From the NCBI RefSeq assembly GCF_009928425.1, contig NZ_JAABNS010000001.1, positions 4,030,001 to 4,094,000 of the forward strand: a stretch of 64,000 bases of DNA. Direction: 5' to 3'. The notes below the pieces were generated by a model. That model was not told the DNA's origin. It searched no databases and saw only the letters and a list, made by a program, of their open reading frames with translations. A program made the position numbers and the translations under genes. Shown here in pieces: positions 44,240 to 52,479 of the stretch. The stretch is from Pseudarthrobacter sp. ATCC 49987 (GTDB taxonomy: Bacteria > Actinomycetota > Actinomycetes > Actinomycetales > Micrococcaceae). Each line of letters begins with the position of its first letter. Within the stretch, counting starts at the first letter, position 1.

Positions 44240-45849
44240 ACGTTGCCAGTTTCGCCCCGCTCGCCGTCCTCCTCCCCATCCTCGGCGCCGCCCTGACCTT
44301 CCTGCTGATCCGGCAGCCGCGGGCGCAGCGGACCGTGAGCATCGGGCTCCTGTCCGTGACGCTGCTGCTGGAGTGCTGGCTGCTGGCCTCCGTCTGGGAG
44401 GGCGGGACGGCTGCGGTCAACATCGGCGGCTGGCTGCCGCCTTGGGGCATCGTGATGGTGGTGGACCAGTTCTCCTCGCTGATGCTGGTGGTGTCCTCCT
44501 CCGTGAGCCTCGCCGTGCTGATCTACGCCACCGGGCAGGGCATGGCCGACGGCGACCGGGACGCGCCGGTCTCAATCTTCCACCCCACCTACCTGATCCT
44601 GGTGGCCGGGGTGTCCAACGCTTTCCTCTCCGGGGACCTGTTCAACCTCTACGTGGGGTTCGAGATCCTCCTGACCGCCAGCTACGTGCTGATGACCCTC
44701 GGCGGGACGGGTCCGCGGATCCGGGCCGGCGTGACCTACCTCGTGGTCTCGGTGGTGTCCTCGGTGCTCTTCCTGATCGCGATCGCGATGATCTACGGCG
44801 CCACCGGCACCATCAACATGGCCGACCTCGCCATCAAGCTCGCGGACCTGGACCAGGGCACGCAGAACCTGCTGCACGTGATGCTCCTGGTGGCGTTCGG
44901 GATCAAGGCGGCCATTTTCCCGCTGTCCTTCTGGCTCCCGGACTCCTACCCGACGGCACCTGCCCCGGTCACAGCGGTGTTCGCCGGCCTGCTCACCAAG
45001 GTGGGCGTTTACGCGATCGTCCGCACGGAAACACTGCTGTTTCCGGGCGACACCTTTAATACCCCGCTGATGGTCGCCGCCCTGCTGACCATGATCGTGG
45101 GGATCCTGGGTGCCCTGGCCCAGAGCGACATCAAACGACTCCTGTCCTTCACCCTGGTCAGCCACATCGGCTACATGGTGTTCGGGCTCGCGATGTCCTC
45201 GGTGGCAGGGCTGGGCGCCGCCGTCTTCTACGTGGCGCACCACATCACCATCCAGACCAGCCTGTTCCTGGTGACCGGGCTGATTGAACGCCGCGGCGGG
45301 AGCTCCTCGGTGGACCGCCTCGCCGGGCTCGCGAAACTGTCGCCGCTGCTGGCGGTGCTGTTCTTCGTCCCCGCCATGAACCTGGCCGGCATCCCGCCGT
45401 TCTCGGGTTTCCTCGGGAAGCTGGGGCTGCTGCAGGCCGGCGTGCAATTGGGAACGCCGCTGGCCTACGCCCTGGTGGCCGGCGGAGTGCTGACCAGCCT
45501 GCTGACGCTGCTGGCCATCGCCAGGGTCTGGAACCGCGCGTTCTGGCGCAAGCCCGAGGACGCCGAACACCCCGATCCTGTGCTGCTGGCCGCCCCCGAG
45601 GATTCAGCTACCGGGGACCGGGCCGGGAAGACCAACGTCACGCTGCTGCCGCGGACCATGGTGGGTTCCACCCTGGGCCTGGTGATCTTCGGCGTCGGGC
45701 TGACTGTCTTCGCGGGGCCGCTGTTCAAGGTGGCCGACCAGTCCGCCTTTGACATGCTGGACCGGACCTCCTACATCCACGCGGTCCTCGGCGCGGATGC
45801 GCCGGTTCCTGCGATCTCCCAGCCGGAGCCGCAGGAGGCCCGAAAATGA
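44236..45849 (+). CDS. mrpD: Mrp Na+/H+ antiporter subunit D
   Basis: This 537-residue NuoN-like proton-translocating subunit has about 14 helices. GDLFNLYVGFEILLTASYVL, FGIKAAIFPLSFWLPDSYPTA split over helices 7-8, SDIKRLLSFTLVSHIGYMVFG and FFVPAMNLAGIPPFSGFLGK are core motifs with the conserved Lys and Glu of the channel. GTG start overlaps the mrpC stop (GTGA). Confidence 0.95.
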   Translation: MNVASFAPLAVLLPILGAALTFLLIRQPRAQRTVSIGLLSVTLLLECWLLASVWEGGTAAVNIGGWLPPWGIVMVVDQFSSLMLVVSSSVSLAVLIYATGQGMADGDRDAPVSIFHPTYLILVAGVSNAFLSGDLFNLYVGFEILLTASYVLMTLGGTGPRIRAGVTYLVVSVVSSVLFLIAIAMIYGATGTINMADLAIKLADLDQGTQNLLHVMLLVAFGIKAAIFPLSFWLPDSYPTAPAPVTAVFAGLLTKVGVYAIVRTETLLFPGDTFNTPLMVAALLTMIVGILGALAQSDIKRLLSFTLVSHIGYMVFGLAMSSVAGLGAAVFYVAHHITIQTSLFLVTGLIERRGGSSSVDRLAGLAKLSPLLAVLFFVPAMNLAGIPPFSGFLGKLGLLQAGVQLGTPLAYALVAGGVLTSLLTLLAIARVWNRAFWRKPEDAEHPDPVLLAAPEDSATGDRAGKTNVTLLPRTMVGSTLGLVIFGVGLTVFAGPLFKVADQSAFDMLDRTSYIHAVLGADAPVPAISQPEPQEARK

Positions 45850-46391
45850 GCCGGAAACGGATCTCGCTGCGGCAGGAACTGCCGCTCCTCGTCTGGCTCG
45901 TGGTTGTCTGGGGCGCCCTCTGGCGGGACTTCAGCCCCGGGAACCTGCTCTTCGGCGCCCTGATCGCCGTCGTCGTGGCCCGGCTGTTCTACCTGCCGCC
46001 GGTGGAACTCGGCGGGCGCTTCAACGTGCTCCGGGCGGTTCCATTCGCTCTGATGTTCCTGGCTAAAGTGGTGGCAGCGAGCTTCCAGGTGCTGTACCTC
46101 GCCGCGGCCAAGGGCCCCAAGGTGGTCAGCGCCGTCATCGCCGTCCCGCTCCGGAGCCACTCGGACCTGCTGGTCACCGCGACCGGTCACATCACCGCGC
46201 TGATCCCCGGCTCGCTGGTGGTGGAGGTGGACCGCTCCACGTCCACGCTCTACATCCACGGCATCAATGTCCGCAACGCAGACGACGCCGCGCAGCTGCG
46301 CAAGGACGTCCGCGACACCGAGGCCGGACTGATCAGGATCATGGGCACCAAAGCCGAACTGTCCGCACTCAACCAGGAGGTGGGCGCATGA
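45846..46391 (+). CDS. mrpE: Mrp Na+/H+ antiporter subunit E
   Basis: This 181-residue small membrane subunit, needed for assembly, has two N-terminal helices (LPLLVWLVVVWGALW, LLFGALIAVVVARLFYL) and the cytoplasmic TPGTL-like segment HITALIPGSLVVEVD. It overlaps both neighbours by four bases, so all Mrp subunits are translated in step. Confidence 0.93.
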   Translation: MSRKRISLRQELPLLVWLVVVWGALWRDFSPGNLLFGALIAVVVARLFYLPPVELGGRFNVLRAVPFALMFLAKVVAASFQVLYLAAAKGPKVVSAVIAVPLRSHSDLLVTATGHITALIPGSLVVEVDRSTSTLYIHGINVRNADDAAQLRKDVRDTEAGLIRIMGTKAELSALNQEVGA

Positions 46392-46666
46392 TGCAGCTCG
46401 TCCTGACCGTGACCGCGGTGGTGCTGTCGCTGGCCGCCGGAGGAGCGATCATCCGGATCGCGCGGGGCCCGTCGCTGCTGGACCGGGTGCTCGCCGCGGA
46501 CGTGCTGCTGGCCATCCTTGGTGCCGCTTTGTGCATCGACATGGCCGTGAACCGGCACCTCAACAACCTCATGCTGCTGGTGGCGGTCTCCCTCATCGGG
46601 TTCGTCGGCTCTGTCACCGTGGCCCGCTTCGTTGCCGACCGGCGGGAGAAGCCCCGTGAATCCTGA
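46388..46666 (+). CDS. mrpF: Mrp Na+/H+ antiporter subunit F
   Basis: This 92-residue protein with three helices has the family segment RIARGPSLLDRVLAADVLLA (conserved Arg-Gly-Pro and Asp). ATG overlaps the mrpE stop; its 3' end overlaps the mrpG start by 11 bases. Confidence 0.93.
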   Translation: MMQLVLTVTAVVLSLAAGGAIIRIARGPSLLDRVLAADVLLAILGAALCIDMAVNRHLNNLMLLVAVSLIGFVGSVTVARFVADRREKPRES

Positions 46667-47072
46667 GACCCTATCCGGCGACACCGTGATTGACGCCGTC
46701 TCGGCGGTGTTCATGGTGGTCGGCGCCCTGATGTCCCTCGCTGCGGCGGTGGGCCTGCTCCGCTTTCCCGACCTCATGACGCGGATGCACGCGGCCACCA
46801 AGCCCCAGGTACTGGGTCTGTTCCTGCTGCTGTTCGCGCTGGGCCTTCAGATGCGCACCTGGTGGGTGTGGCCGGTGCTGGTGGTGGCGTGGATCTTCCA
46901 GCTGCTGACCGTGCCGGTGTCCGCGCATATGGTGGGCCGCGCCGGTTACCGGACGAAGCACCTGCACCCGGAGCTGCTCAGCACGGATGAACTGGAGGCC
47001 GTGGTCCAGCAGGCGGCCGGCAAGCGCGGTTTCACCGGCGACGACGGCGACGAGGTCACCGACGGGCGGTGA
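46656..47072 (+). CDS. mrpG: Mrp Na+/H+ antiporter subunit G
   Basis: This 138-residue subunit has three helices and the conserved GLLRFPDLMTRMHAATKPQ motif typical of MrpG. GTG 46656 with CGGGAG upstream was preferred over the longer open frame starting at 46632. It ends with a charged, Asp/Gly-rich tail and closes the mrp operon. The complete complex should expel Na+ (and K+) in exchange for H+, giving alkali and salt tolerance. Confidence 0.93.
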   Translation: MNPETLSGDTVIDAVSAVFMVVGALMSLAAAVGLLRFPDLMTRMHAATKPQVLGLFLLLFALGLQMRTWWVWPVLVVAWIFQLLTVPVSAHMVGRAGYRTKHLHPELLSTDELEAVVQQAAGKRGFTGDDGDEVTDGR

Positions 47073-47084
47073 GGGCTGGACGAT

Positions 47085-47126
47085 GCGCCCTAAACCAGGC
47101 GCCCTAAACCAGGCGCCCTAAACCAG
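47085..47126. repeat. Three tandem 14-bp copies at the 3' end of the DUF4235 gene
   Basis: GCGCCCTAAACCAG is present three times end to end (47085, 47099, 47113). The third copy contains the last Leu-Val codons and the stop of the minus-strand DUF4235 gene, so two extra copies of the gene's final bases follow it. This looks like recent slippage duplication; no function is evident. Confidence 0.9.
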
Positions 47127-47381
47127 ATCCTGGGTCTTGGCGAAGCGGGTCACCGCGCGCTGGGTGCCGCGGTTGGCGAGGACCTGGATGATGGCGCTGA
47201 CGGACGCGGAGATCAGGGCGAAGGTCAGGGCCGAGCGCAGCGTGGTGGGCACGTCGTCGTCGTGGCCCTTGGGCGGCTTGCTGCCCGTGGACTTCTCCCA
47301 GATGGTGTCAACGAGCTTGGTGCCGACATAGCCGGCGAGCAGGCTGATGCCGGTGCCGAGCAGTTTGATGAAGATGTTCAT
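47118..47381 (-). CDS. DUF4235 small membrane protein
   Basis: This 87-residue protein has two hydrophobic stretches (FIKLLGTGISLLAGYVGTKL and SALTFALISASVSAIIQVLA) separated by a charged loop (EKSTGSKPPKGHDDD). This is the DUF4235 pattern, common in actinobacteria and uncharacterised. ATG 47381 has AGGAG nine bases upstream; the upstream TTG is too close to the RBS. Convergent with mrpG. Confidence 0.82.
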   Translation of the reverse strand: MNIFIKLLGTGISLLAGYVGTKLVDTIWEKSTGSKPPKGHDDDVPTTLRSALTFALISASVSAIIQVLANRGTQRAVTRFAKTQDLV

Positions 47382-47511
47382 TCTTCGCAACTCCTTGCGG
47401 GAGGAAACAGGGCTTCCCCTAGCCTAGCGTTCCTTGCCGGAGGGTCCAGCCAGGGAAGCGGCCGGGACCAACGCCCCTGTCCGGCGGGGCGGGCCGGACG
47501 TAACTTCGAGC

Positions 47512-48273
47512 ATGGAAAAGCCCCAAACCAGTTCGCCCGGCCGCACCGCGCCGGCCGCCCCAGCGGCTGACGGCCAGACCTCGCGGCGGCTGTATTTCTG
47601 GGCCGGCATTGCCTCGGTGCTCTTTGTGGTGCTCCTGGTCATCGCGCTGGTCCTGGACTTCGCCGCCCCGCCACCGGTCCACGGAGGCGCCGCGACACTG
47701 GAGTTCATCGCGCGGAACAAGGGGATCTACATTGCCGAGCAGCTGTTGTGGATGGTGCCGAACATGCTGCCGGTGCTCGTGTTCGTGGCGCTCTTCGTGG
47801 CCTTGGCCCCGCTCGACAAAGGCCTGGCCCTGCTGGCTGCCGTGATCGGCGCACTGTCCTGGGCGCTGATCCTCGCCGTCCCGGTCACCAGCCGGGGCTC
47901 CCTCGTGCTGGTATACCTCAGCGACCGTTACGCCGGCGCGGACGACGGCGCCGCCCGGCTCCGCTACTCGACCGCCGCCGAGGCGATCGTCGCCGAGAAC
48001 AACACCCCCGCCGTCGTCGGTGTCCTGTCAGCGCTCGGCATCCTGCTGATCTCCGTCGTCATGCTGAAGGGGGTGCTGCCACGGACCCTCGCGTGGCTGG
48101 GGATCGCCACCGGCGGCCTGGGTGTTGTTGCGGAGGCGCTCCGGCATGCCGTCCCGGAGTTCTACTGGGGCTACGGCGTGCTGATGTGGGTCTGGTTCGT
48201 GGCCGTCGGGATTGCGCTGGTCCGGTTGGCCGGGCGGACACCCCGCAGCGGAGCCGGGGGGATGCCGGGCTAG
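47512..48273 (+). CDS. Multi-pass membrane protein of unknown function (DUF4386-like)
   Basis: This 253-residue protein has about six helices, beginning YFWAGIASVLFVVLLVIALV, after a Pro/Ala-rich cytoplasmic start. EQLLWMVPNMLPVLVFVALF and the HAVPEFYWGYGVLMWVWF end resemble DUF4386-type proteins, function unknown. ATG 47512 was chosen because earlier codons lack conservation; the RBS is weak. Its 3' end overlaps the convergent UPF0303 gene by four bases. Confidence 0.75.
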   Translation: MEKPQTSSPGRTAPAAPAADGQTSRRLYFWAGIASVLFVVLLVIALVLDFAAPPPVHGGAATLEFIARNKGIYIAEQLLWMVPNMLPVLVFVALFVALAPLDKGLALLAAVIGALSWALILAVPVTSRGSLVLVYLSDRYAGADDGAARLRYSTAAEAIVAENNTPAVVGVLSALGILLISVVMLKGVLPRTLAWLGIATGGLGVVAEALRHAVPEFYWGYGVLMWVWFVAVGIALVRLAGRTPRSGAGGMPG

Positions 48274-48830
48274 CGTCCCGGCGGTCCAGCCAGAGACGCA
48301 GTGCGGCCGAGGATTTCCGACAGGGCCTCGACCACCAGTTCGTGGTCGGCTTTCTGCGGCAGCCCGGACACCGTGACGGTGCCGATCATCCCGGTGCCGC
48401 GCAGGTAGATGGGGAACGCGCCGCCGTGGGCGGCAAACTCCATCTGGTCGAACCAGGCGTTGTCCTCGATCCTCCGCCCGGCCGCCCGGGCCCGAAGACC
48501 CACCAGCAGCGACGGGACTTCGTAGCGCACGGCCGTGCGCTGCTTGGCCCTGATCCAGTGTTCGTTGTCCGGGGTGGCGCCCTCCAGCGCCGCATGGAAG
48601 AGCACCTGCTCGCCCTTGGTGATGTCGATGGCGATCGGGTGGGAGCGATGCCGGCCGAGTTCCACCAGGAGGAGCCCGAGGTCCAGGGCGTCGTCCTTGC
48701 TGAAGGACCGGAACCGCAGTTCCTCGATTTCCGCCAGGATGCGGCCGATCAGCGCACCCAGGGACCCGTGCGGCTGCGGTTCCGCGGAATCCGGATCGTA
48801 GTCGGGGGAAGGCACTGGTGAGTTCGTCAA
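48270..48830 (-). CDS. UPF0303 / heme-degrading-domain (GlcG/HbpS-like) protein
   Basis: This 186-residue protein matches the UPF0303 family (yeast Ybr137w-like) within the GlcG/HbpS superfamily, some of which bind heme. Core segments are GLLLVELGRHRSHPIAIDIT, NEHWIRAKQRTAVRYEVPS and GGAFPIYLRGTGMIGTVTVSGL. The first ~30 residues are variable, so the true start may be GTG 48815 instead of TTG 48830. Function not established. Confidence 0.8.
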   Translation of the reverse strand: MTNSPVPSPDYDPDSAEPQPHGSLGALIGRILAEIEELRFRSFSKDDALDLGLLLVELGRHRSHPIAIDITKGEQVLFHAALEGATPDNEHWIRAKQRTAVRYEVPSLLVGLRARAAGRRIEDNAWFDQMEFAAHGGAFPIYLRGTGMIGTVTVSGLPQKADHELVVEALSEILGRTASLAGPPGR

Positions 48831-49067
48831 GTGATTCAGCTTCCGTTAGTTGGCTGCCGGCAGCCAGCCGGCCGTGGCGGCGTCCGGTGTTCCCATGCTG
48901 TGCCGACTCTACCAAGCAGGCCGGTCCGGGACACCGCTTCGGACGGTCCAGGATTGTGACGGCCGGCCCCGGAAAAATAATGCTCCACGGGTGTAAACTG
49001 GGCCACGCCCACAAGGGCAATATTAGATACGACAGGGGAGCGCCGCCGTCGGGCATCACCGGAGGAA

Positions 49068-49160
49068 TCCGGGGAAACCACAGGTGGGCGCTGAGAGTGC
49101 GGACAGCCGCAGACCCTCGAACCTGATCCGGTTAGTACCGGCGCAAGGGAGTCGAGTTCT
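49068..49160 (+). promoter_or_regulatory. TPP (THI-box) riboswitch
   Basis: The conserved core is present in order: GCGCTGAGAGTGCGG (pyrimidine-sensing arm), GACCCTCGAACCTGATCCGG, TTAGTACCGGCGCAAGGGA. It lies 73 bp upstream of the ykoE start in the right orientation for a thiamine-precursor transporter. The 5' edge of helix P1 is approximate. Confidence 0.95.
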
Positions 49161-49208
49161 CAGAGTGCACGGAGCGGCAGCGGAAGCTGCGGACCCGGGG
49201 CACTCTCC

Positions 49209-49227
49209 CCTCCTGTTCCTCAGGAGG
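49209..49227 (+). promoter_or_regulatory. RBS-sequestering hairpin of ykoE
   Basis: CCTCCT (49209-49214) is fully complementary to the ribosome binding site AGGAGG (49222-49227), with a 7-nt loop, six bases before the ATG. Together with the upstream GAGTGC/GCACTC pairing it probably forms the expression platform, so TPP binding would block translation. Confidence 0.65.
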
Positions 49228-49232
49228 ACGAT

Positions 49233-49907
49233 ATGACTGATACATCTGCCAAGCACGAATCCGGCCAGCACGAATCCGCCAGCCCCGGTTCTGGCACGAC
49301 ACCCACCCGACGCACCCACAACTGGCGTGTTGTGGACATTGTGGTGGCCGCGTTGATCGCCGTGGCCGGCGGCGTCATCTTCTGGGCCTGGTCCCAGGGC
49401 GCCAACCTCATTTCCGCCCCCGTCAACGCGTTCTACCCGCCGCTCACCGGGCTTTACGCCGGCGGCTGGATGATCCCGGCAGTTCTGGGCATGCTCATCA
49501 TCCGCAAGCCGGGCGCCGCACTGTTCTGCGAGACCGTGGCGGCCGCCGGCGAGCTGATCATGGGCTCGCAGTACGGCACCACGGTGCTCATCTCCGGCAT
49601 CCTGCAGGGCCTTGGCGCCGAACTGGTCTTCGCCGCGTTCATGTACAAGAAGTTCAACCTGCCGGTGTCGCTGCTGGCCGGTGCCGGCGCCGGCCTGTTC
49701 TGCGGGCTGAATGATTCGTTCCTGCCCTGGGGCTGGAACATCGCGTACGCCGCCGGCGACAAGCTCGCCTACGTCATTTTCACCGCCATCTCCGGTGCCG
49801 TGATCGCCGGCGGGCTGTCCTGGCTCGCCACCCGGGGCCTGGCCAGGACCGGCGTGCTGAGTTCCTTCGCTTCCCGCAAGGCGGCCACGGAGCCCGTCTT
49901 CTCCTGA
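49233..49907 (+). CDS. ykoE: YkoE-type S component of a thiamine/HMP ECF transporter
   Basis: This 224-residue integral membrane substrate-binding component has about six helices after a ~30-residue charged N terminus. IFWAWSQGANLISAPVNAFY and ALFCETVAAAGELIMGSQYG are YkoE signatures. It is controlled by the TPP riboswitch. YkoE-type systems import thiamine or hydroxymethylpyrimidine. It is followed by the matching ATPase and T component. Confidence 0.93.
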   Translation: MTDTSAKHESGQHESASPGSGTTPTRRTHNWRVVDIVVAALIAVAGGVIFWAWSQGANLISAPVNAFYPPLTGLYAGGWMIPAVLGMLIIRKPGAALFCETVAAAGELIMGSQYGTTVLISGILQGLGAELVFAAFMYKKFNLPVSLLAGAGAGLFCGLNDSFLPWGWNIAYAAGDKLAYVIFTAISGAVIAGGLSWLATRGLARTGVLSSFASRKAATEPVFS

Positions 49908-49923
49908 TGTCCGCACACTGCGC

Positions 49924-51582
49924 ATGACATCTTTCGACCGGGTCCGCCCGGCTACGATCACCGCTCGCGGCTGGGGCTGGCGGCACGCCGGCCGGTCCCG
50001 GCCCGCCGTCAGCGGCCTGGACCTGGACATCCGGCCGGGGGAGCGCGTGCTGCTGCTGGGGCCTTCGGGCGCCGGCAAATCCACGCTGCTCCACGCCCTG
50101 GCCGGGGTGCTCGGCGACAGCTCCTCCGGTGACGGTGCTGTTAGTTTTGCCGCTGGCCGTGCTCCGGCGGACGCCGAGGACGCCGACGAGTCCGGCAGCC
50201 TGCTGATCGACGGCGCCGCGCCCCGGGCCCGGCGCGGCCGGGCCGGACTGATGCAGCAGGACCCGGAAACGCAGGTGGTGCTCTCACGCCTCGGCGACGA
50301 CGTCGCCTTCGGTGCGGAAAACCTCTCCGTGTCGCCGGCCGACATCTGGACCCGGGTGGCGGAAGCGCTCGACGACGTCGGGCTGGGCCGGCTGCCGCTG
50401 GACCATCCGACGTCGGCGTTGTCCGGCGGCCAGAAGCAGCGCCTGGCGCTCGCCGGCATCCTCGCGATGCGCCCCGGGCTGATTCTCCTCGACGAACCCA
50501 CCGCCAACCTGGACCCGGCCGGCGTCCTGGAAGTCCGCGACGCCGTCGGCCGCTGCGTGGACAAGACCGGCGCCACCCTGGTGGTGGTGGAGCACCGGGT
50601 CGCGGTCTGGAAAGACCTCGTGGACCGGATCGTGGTGCTGCAGCCCGGCTCGGCCACGGACTCCGCCGTGCTGATCGACGGGCCGCCGGACCAGGTGCTG
50701 GCGCAGGCGCGGGACATGCTCACCGCAGCGGGTGTCTGGGTGCCCGGTTACGTGCCGCAGACCCGGGCTCGCCGCGCCAGTGCTGCCGGTGCTGGCGGTG
50801 CCGCCGGTGCTGCCGGTGCCAATACCGCGCGGCTGCTGCTGGCCGCGGAGGGCCTGGCCGTCTCGCGCGAACGGCCGCGGCGGTCCGGTCTCCGCGGCGG
50901 CTTCCGGCCCATCCCGCCGGCGCCGGTGCAGTCCGGCATCGTGGCCCAGGTCCGTGCCGGGGAAGCGCTGACCATCACCGGCCCCAACGGTTCGGGGAAG
51001 TCGACTTTCGCCCTGACACTCGCCGGCCTGCTCGCGCCGGTCTCCGGCACGGTCTCCGCCACGCTGGAGCTCAGCGCCGGCGCGGGGATTGATCCGTACA
51101 AGTGGAAGGCCCAGCAGCTGATTGCCAGGATTGGCACCGTGTTCCAGGAACCCGAGCACCAGTTCGTCACCGGACGGGTGCTCGATGAGCTGATGTTCGG
51201 GCCCCGGCACCTGGGCCGCGGCGGGGACCGCGTGGACGAACTGCTGGAGCGGTTACGGCTGACGGAACTCGTGGACGCCAACCCCTACACCCTTTCCGGC
51301 GGTGAAAAGCGGCGGCTGTCCGTGGCCACCGTCCTCGCCGCCCATCCCCACGTGCTCATCCTGGACGAACCCACTTTCGGCCAGGACGCCAACACCTGGG
51401 CCGAACTGGCCTCCTTCCTCTCCGAACTCCTCGACGACGGCACCGCCGTCGTGTCGGTGACGCACGACGCCGAATTCAGCGAAGTCCTCGGCGGCACCGA
51501 ACTCAGCCTGCGCGCCCCCGAACACCGGGCCGCTGACCCGGAACCCGAACACCGGGAGCCGGGGAAGGTGAACGCACCATGA
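49924..51582 (+). CDS. ykoD: YkoD-type dual ATP-binding protein of the thiamine ECF transporter
   Basis: This 552-residue protein carries two ABC domains in one chain. The first has Walker A GPSGAGKS near residue 46 and signature LSGGQKQRLAL; the second has GPNGSGKS near 353, signature LSGGEKRRLSV and ILDEPTFG. A ~70-residue Ala/Gly-rich linker (about 275-310) joins them. It energises the YkoE/YkoC membrane components. Its stop overlaps the permease start by four bases. Confidence 0.95.
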   Translation: MTSFDRVRPATITARGWGWRHAGRSRPAVSGLDLDIRPGERVLLLGPSGAGKSTLLHALAGVLGDSSSGDGAVSFAAGRAPADAEDADESGSLLIDGAAPRARRGRAGLMQQDPETQVVLSRLGDDVAFGAENLSVSPADIWTRVAEALDDVGLGRLPLDHPTSALSGGQKQRLALAGILAMRPGLILLDEPTANLDPAGVLEVRDAVGRCVDKTGATLVVVEHRVAVWKDLVDRIVVLQPGSATDSAVLIDGPPDQVLAQARDMLTAAGVWVPGYVPQTRARRASAAGAGGAAGAAGANTARLLLAAEGLAVSRERPRRSGLRGGFRPIPPAPVQSGIVAQVRAGEALTITGPNGSGKSTFALTLAGLLAPVSGTVSATLELSAGAGIDPYKWKAQQLIARIGTVFQEPEHQFVTGRVLDELMFGPRHLGRGGDRVDELLERLRLTELVDANPYTLSGGEKRRLSVATVLAAHPHVLILDEPTFGQDANTWAELASFLSELLDDGTAVVSVTHDAEFSEVLGGTELSLRAPEHRAADPEPEHREPGKVNAP

Positions 51583-52382
51583 GGCAGGAACTGACGTTGC
51601 GCGGCAACCAGGCCCTGCTGACCCGGGCCAATCCGCTGGCGAAGTTCGCCGCCGTCATGCTCATTACGATGGTGCTGGCGCTGTCCATCGACTGGGTGTC
51701 CGCCTCGGTGGCGCTCGCCTTGGTGCTGGCGCTCCTTCCGCTGGCCGGGCTGACTCCCGGCCTGCTTTGGCAGCGGGGCTGGCCGCTGATCCTGGCCGCG
51801 GCGCTGGGCGGCTGGAGCACCACCATCCTGGCACCGGACAGCGGGAACATCCTGCTCGACGCCAGGATCTGGTCCATCAGCGAAGGCTCCCTGGAACTCG
51901 GGCTCGGCTTTATGATCCGCGGCCTGGCTATCGCCCTGCCGGCGGTGCTGCTGATGAGCTGCACCGATCCCACGGACCTGGCGGACGCCCTGGCGCAAAA
52001 AGCGAAACTGCCGCACCGCTTCGTCCTCGGGACGCTGGCAGCGATGCGGCTTGTGGGGCTGATGGCCGAAGAGTGGCAGACCATCGGCATGGCACGCCGC
52101 GCCCGGGGCGTCGGTTCCCACGGGAATCCATTGCAGCGGCTCCGCGCCACCCTGGGGCAGAGCTTCGGGCTGCTGGTCCAGGCCGTCCGGCGGGCCTCCC
52201 GGCTCGCGGTCACCATGGAGGCCCGCGGCTTTGGCGGCGCACAACGGACCTGGGCCCGGACGTCGGTGTTCAGCGGACTGGACGCCTGGGTGTTCCTCGG
52301 CGGGCTGCTGATCGCCGGGGCCGCCGTCGCCGCCGCACTGGCGGCCGGGACCTGGAACATGGTCTTCCTCGCACGCCAGTAG
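51579..52382 (+). CDS. ykoC: YkoC-type transmembrane (T) component of the thiamine ECF transporter
   Basis: This 267-residue EcfT-like protein has about five helices. The cytoplasmic coupling-helix motifs are MARRARGVGSHGNPLQRLR and TMEARGFGGAQRT, with the two Ala-Arg-Gly elements of EcfT proteins. Third gene of the ykoEDC operon. Confidence 0.93.
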   Translation: MRQELTLRGNQALLTRANPLAKFAAVMLITMVLALSIDWVSASVALALVLALLPLAGLTPGLLWQRGWPLILAAALGGWSTTILAPDSGNILLDARIWSISEGSLELGLGFMIRGLAIALPAVLLMSCTDPTDLADALAQKAKLPHRFVLGTLAAMRLVGLMAEEWQTIGMARRARGVGSHGNPLQRLRATLGQSFGLLVQAVRRASRLAVTMEARGFGGAQRTWARTSVFSGLDAWVFLGGLLIAGAAVAAALAAGTWNMVFLARQ

Positions 52383-52456
52383 CGCCCGGTTATCGCACCG
52401 GCCGGGTATCTCTGTGAGATTCGCGGCATTCCGGCGGAAATGCCCGGGGTTAATAA

Positions 52457-52468
52457 ATCATGCGTGAT
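52457..52468. promoter_or_regulatory. Short palindrome before the HTH-MurA gene, possible operator
   Basis: ATCA-TGCG-TGAT lies 12 bp before the ATG in an AT-rich patch (TAATAAATCATGCGTGATAT). An XRE-type HTH in the downstream protein could bind it for autoregulation; speculative. Confidence 0.3.
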
Positions 52469-52479
52469 ATTTTCTTGGG

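Noticed and set aside
47085..47126. Possible CRISPR array
   Set aside because: The three units are directly adjacent with no spacers and are only 14 bp long.
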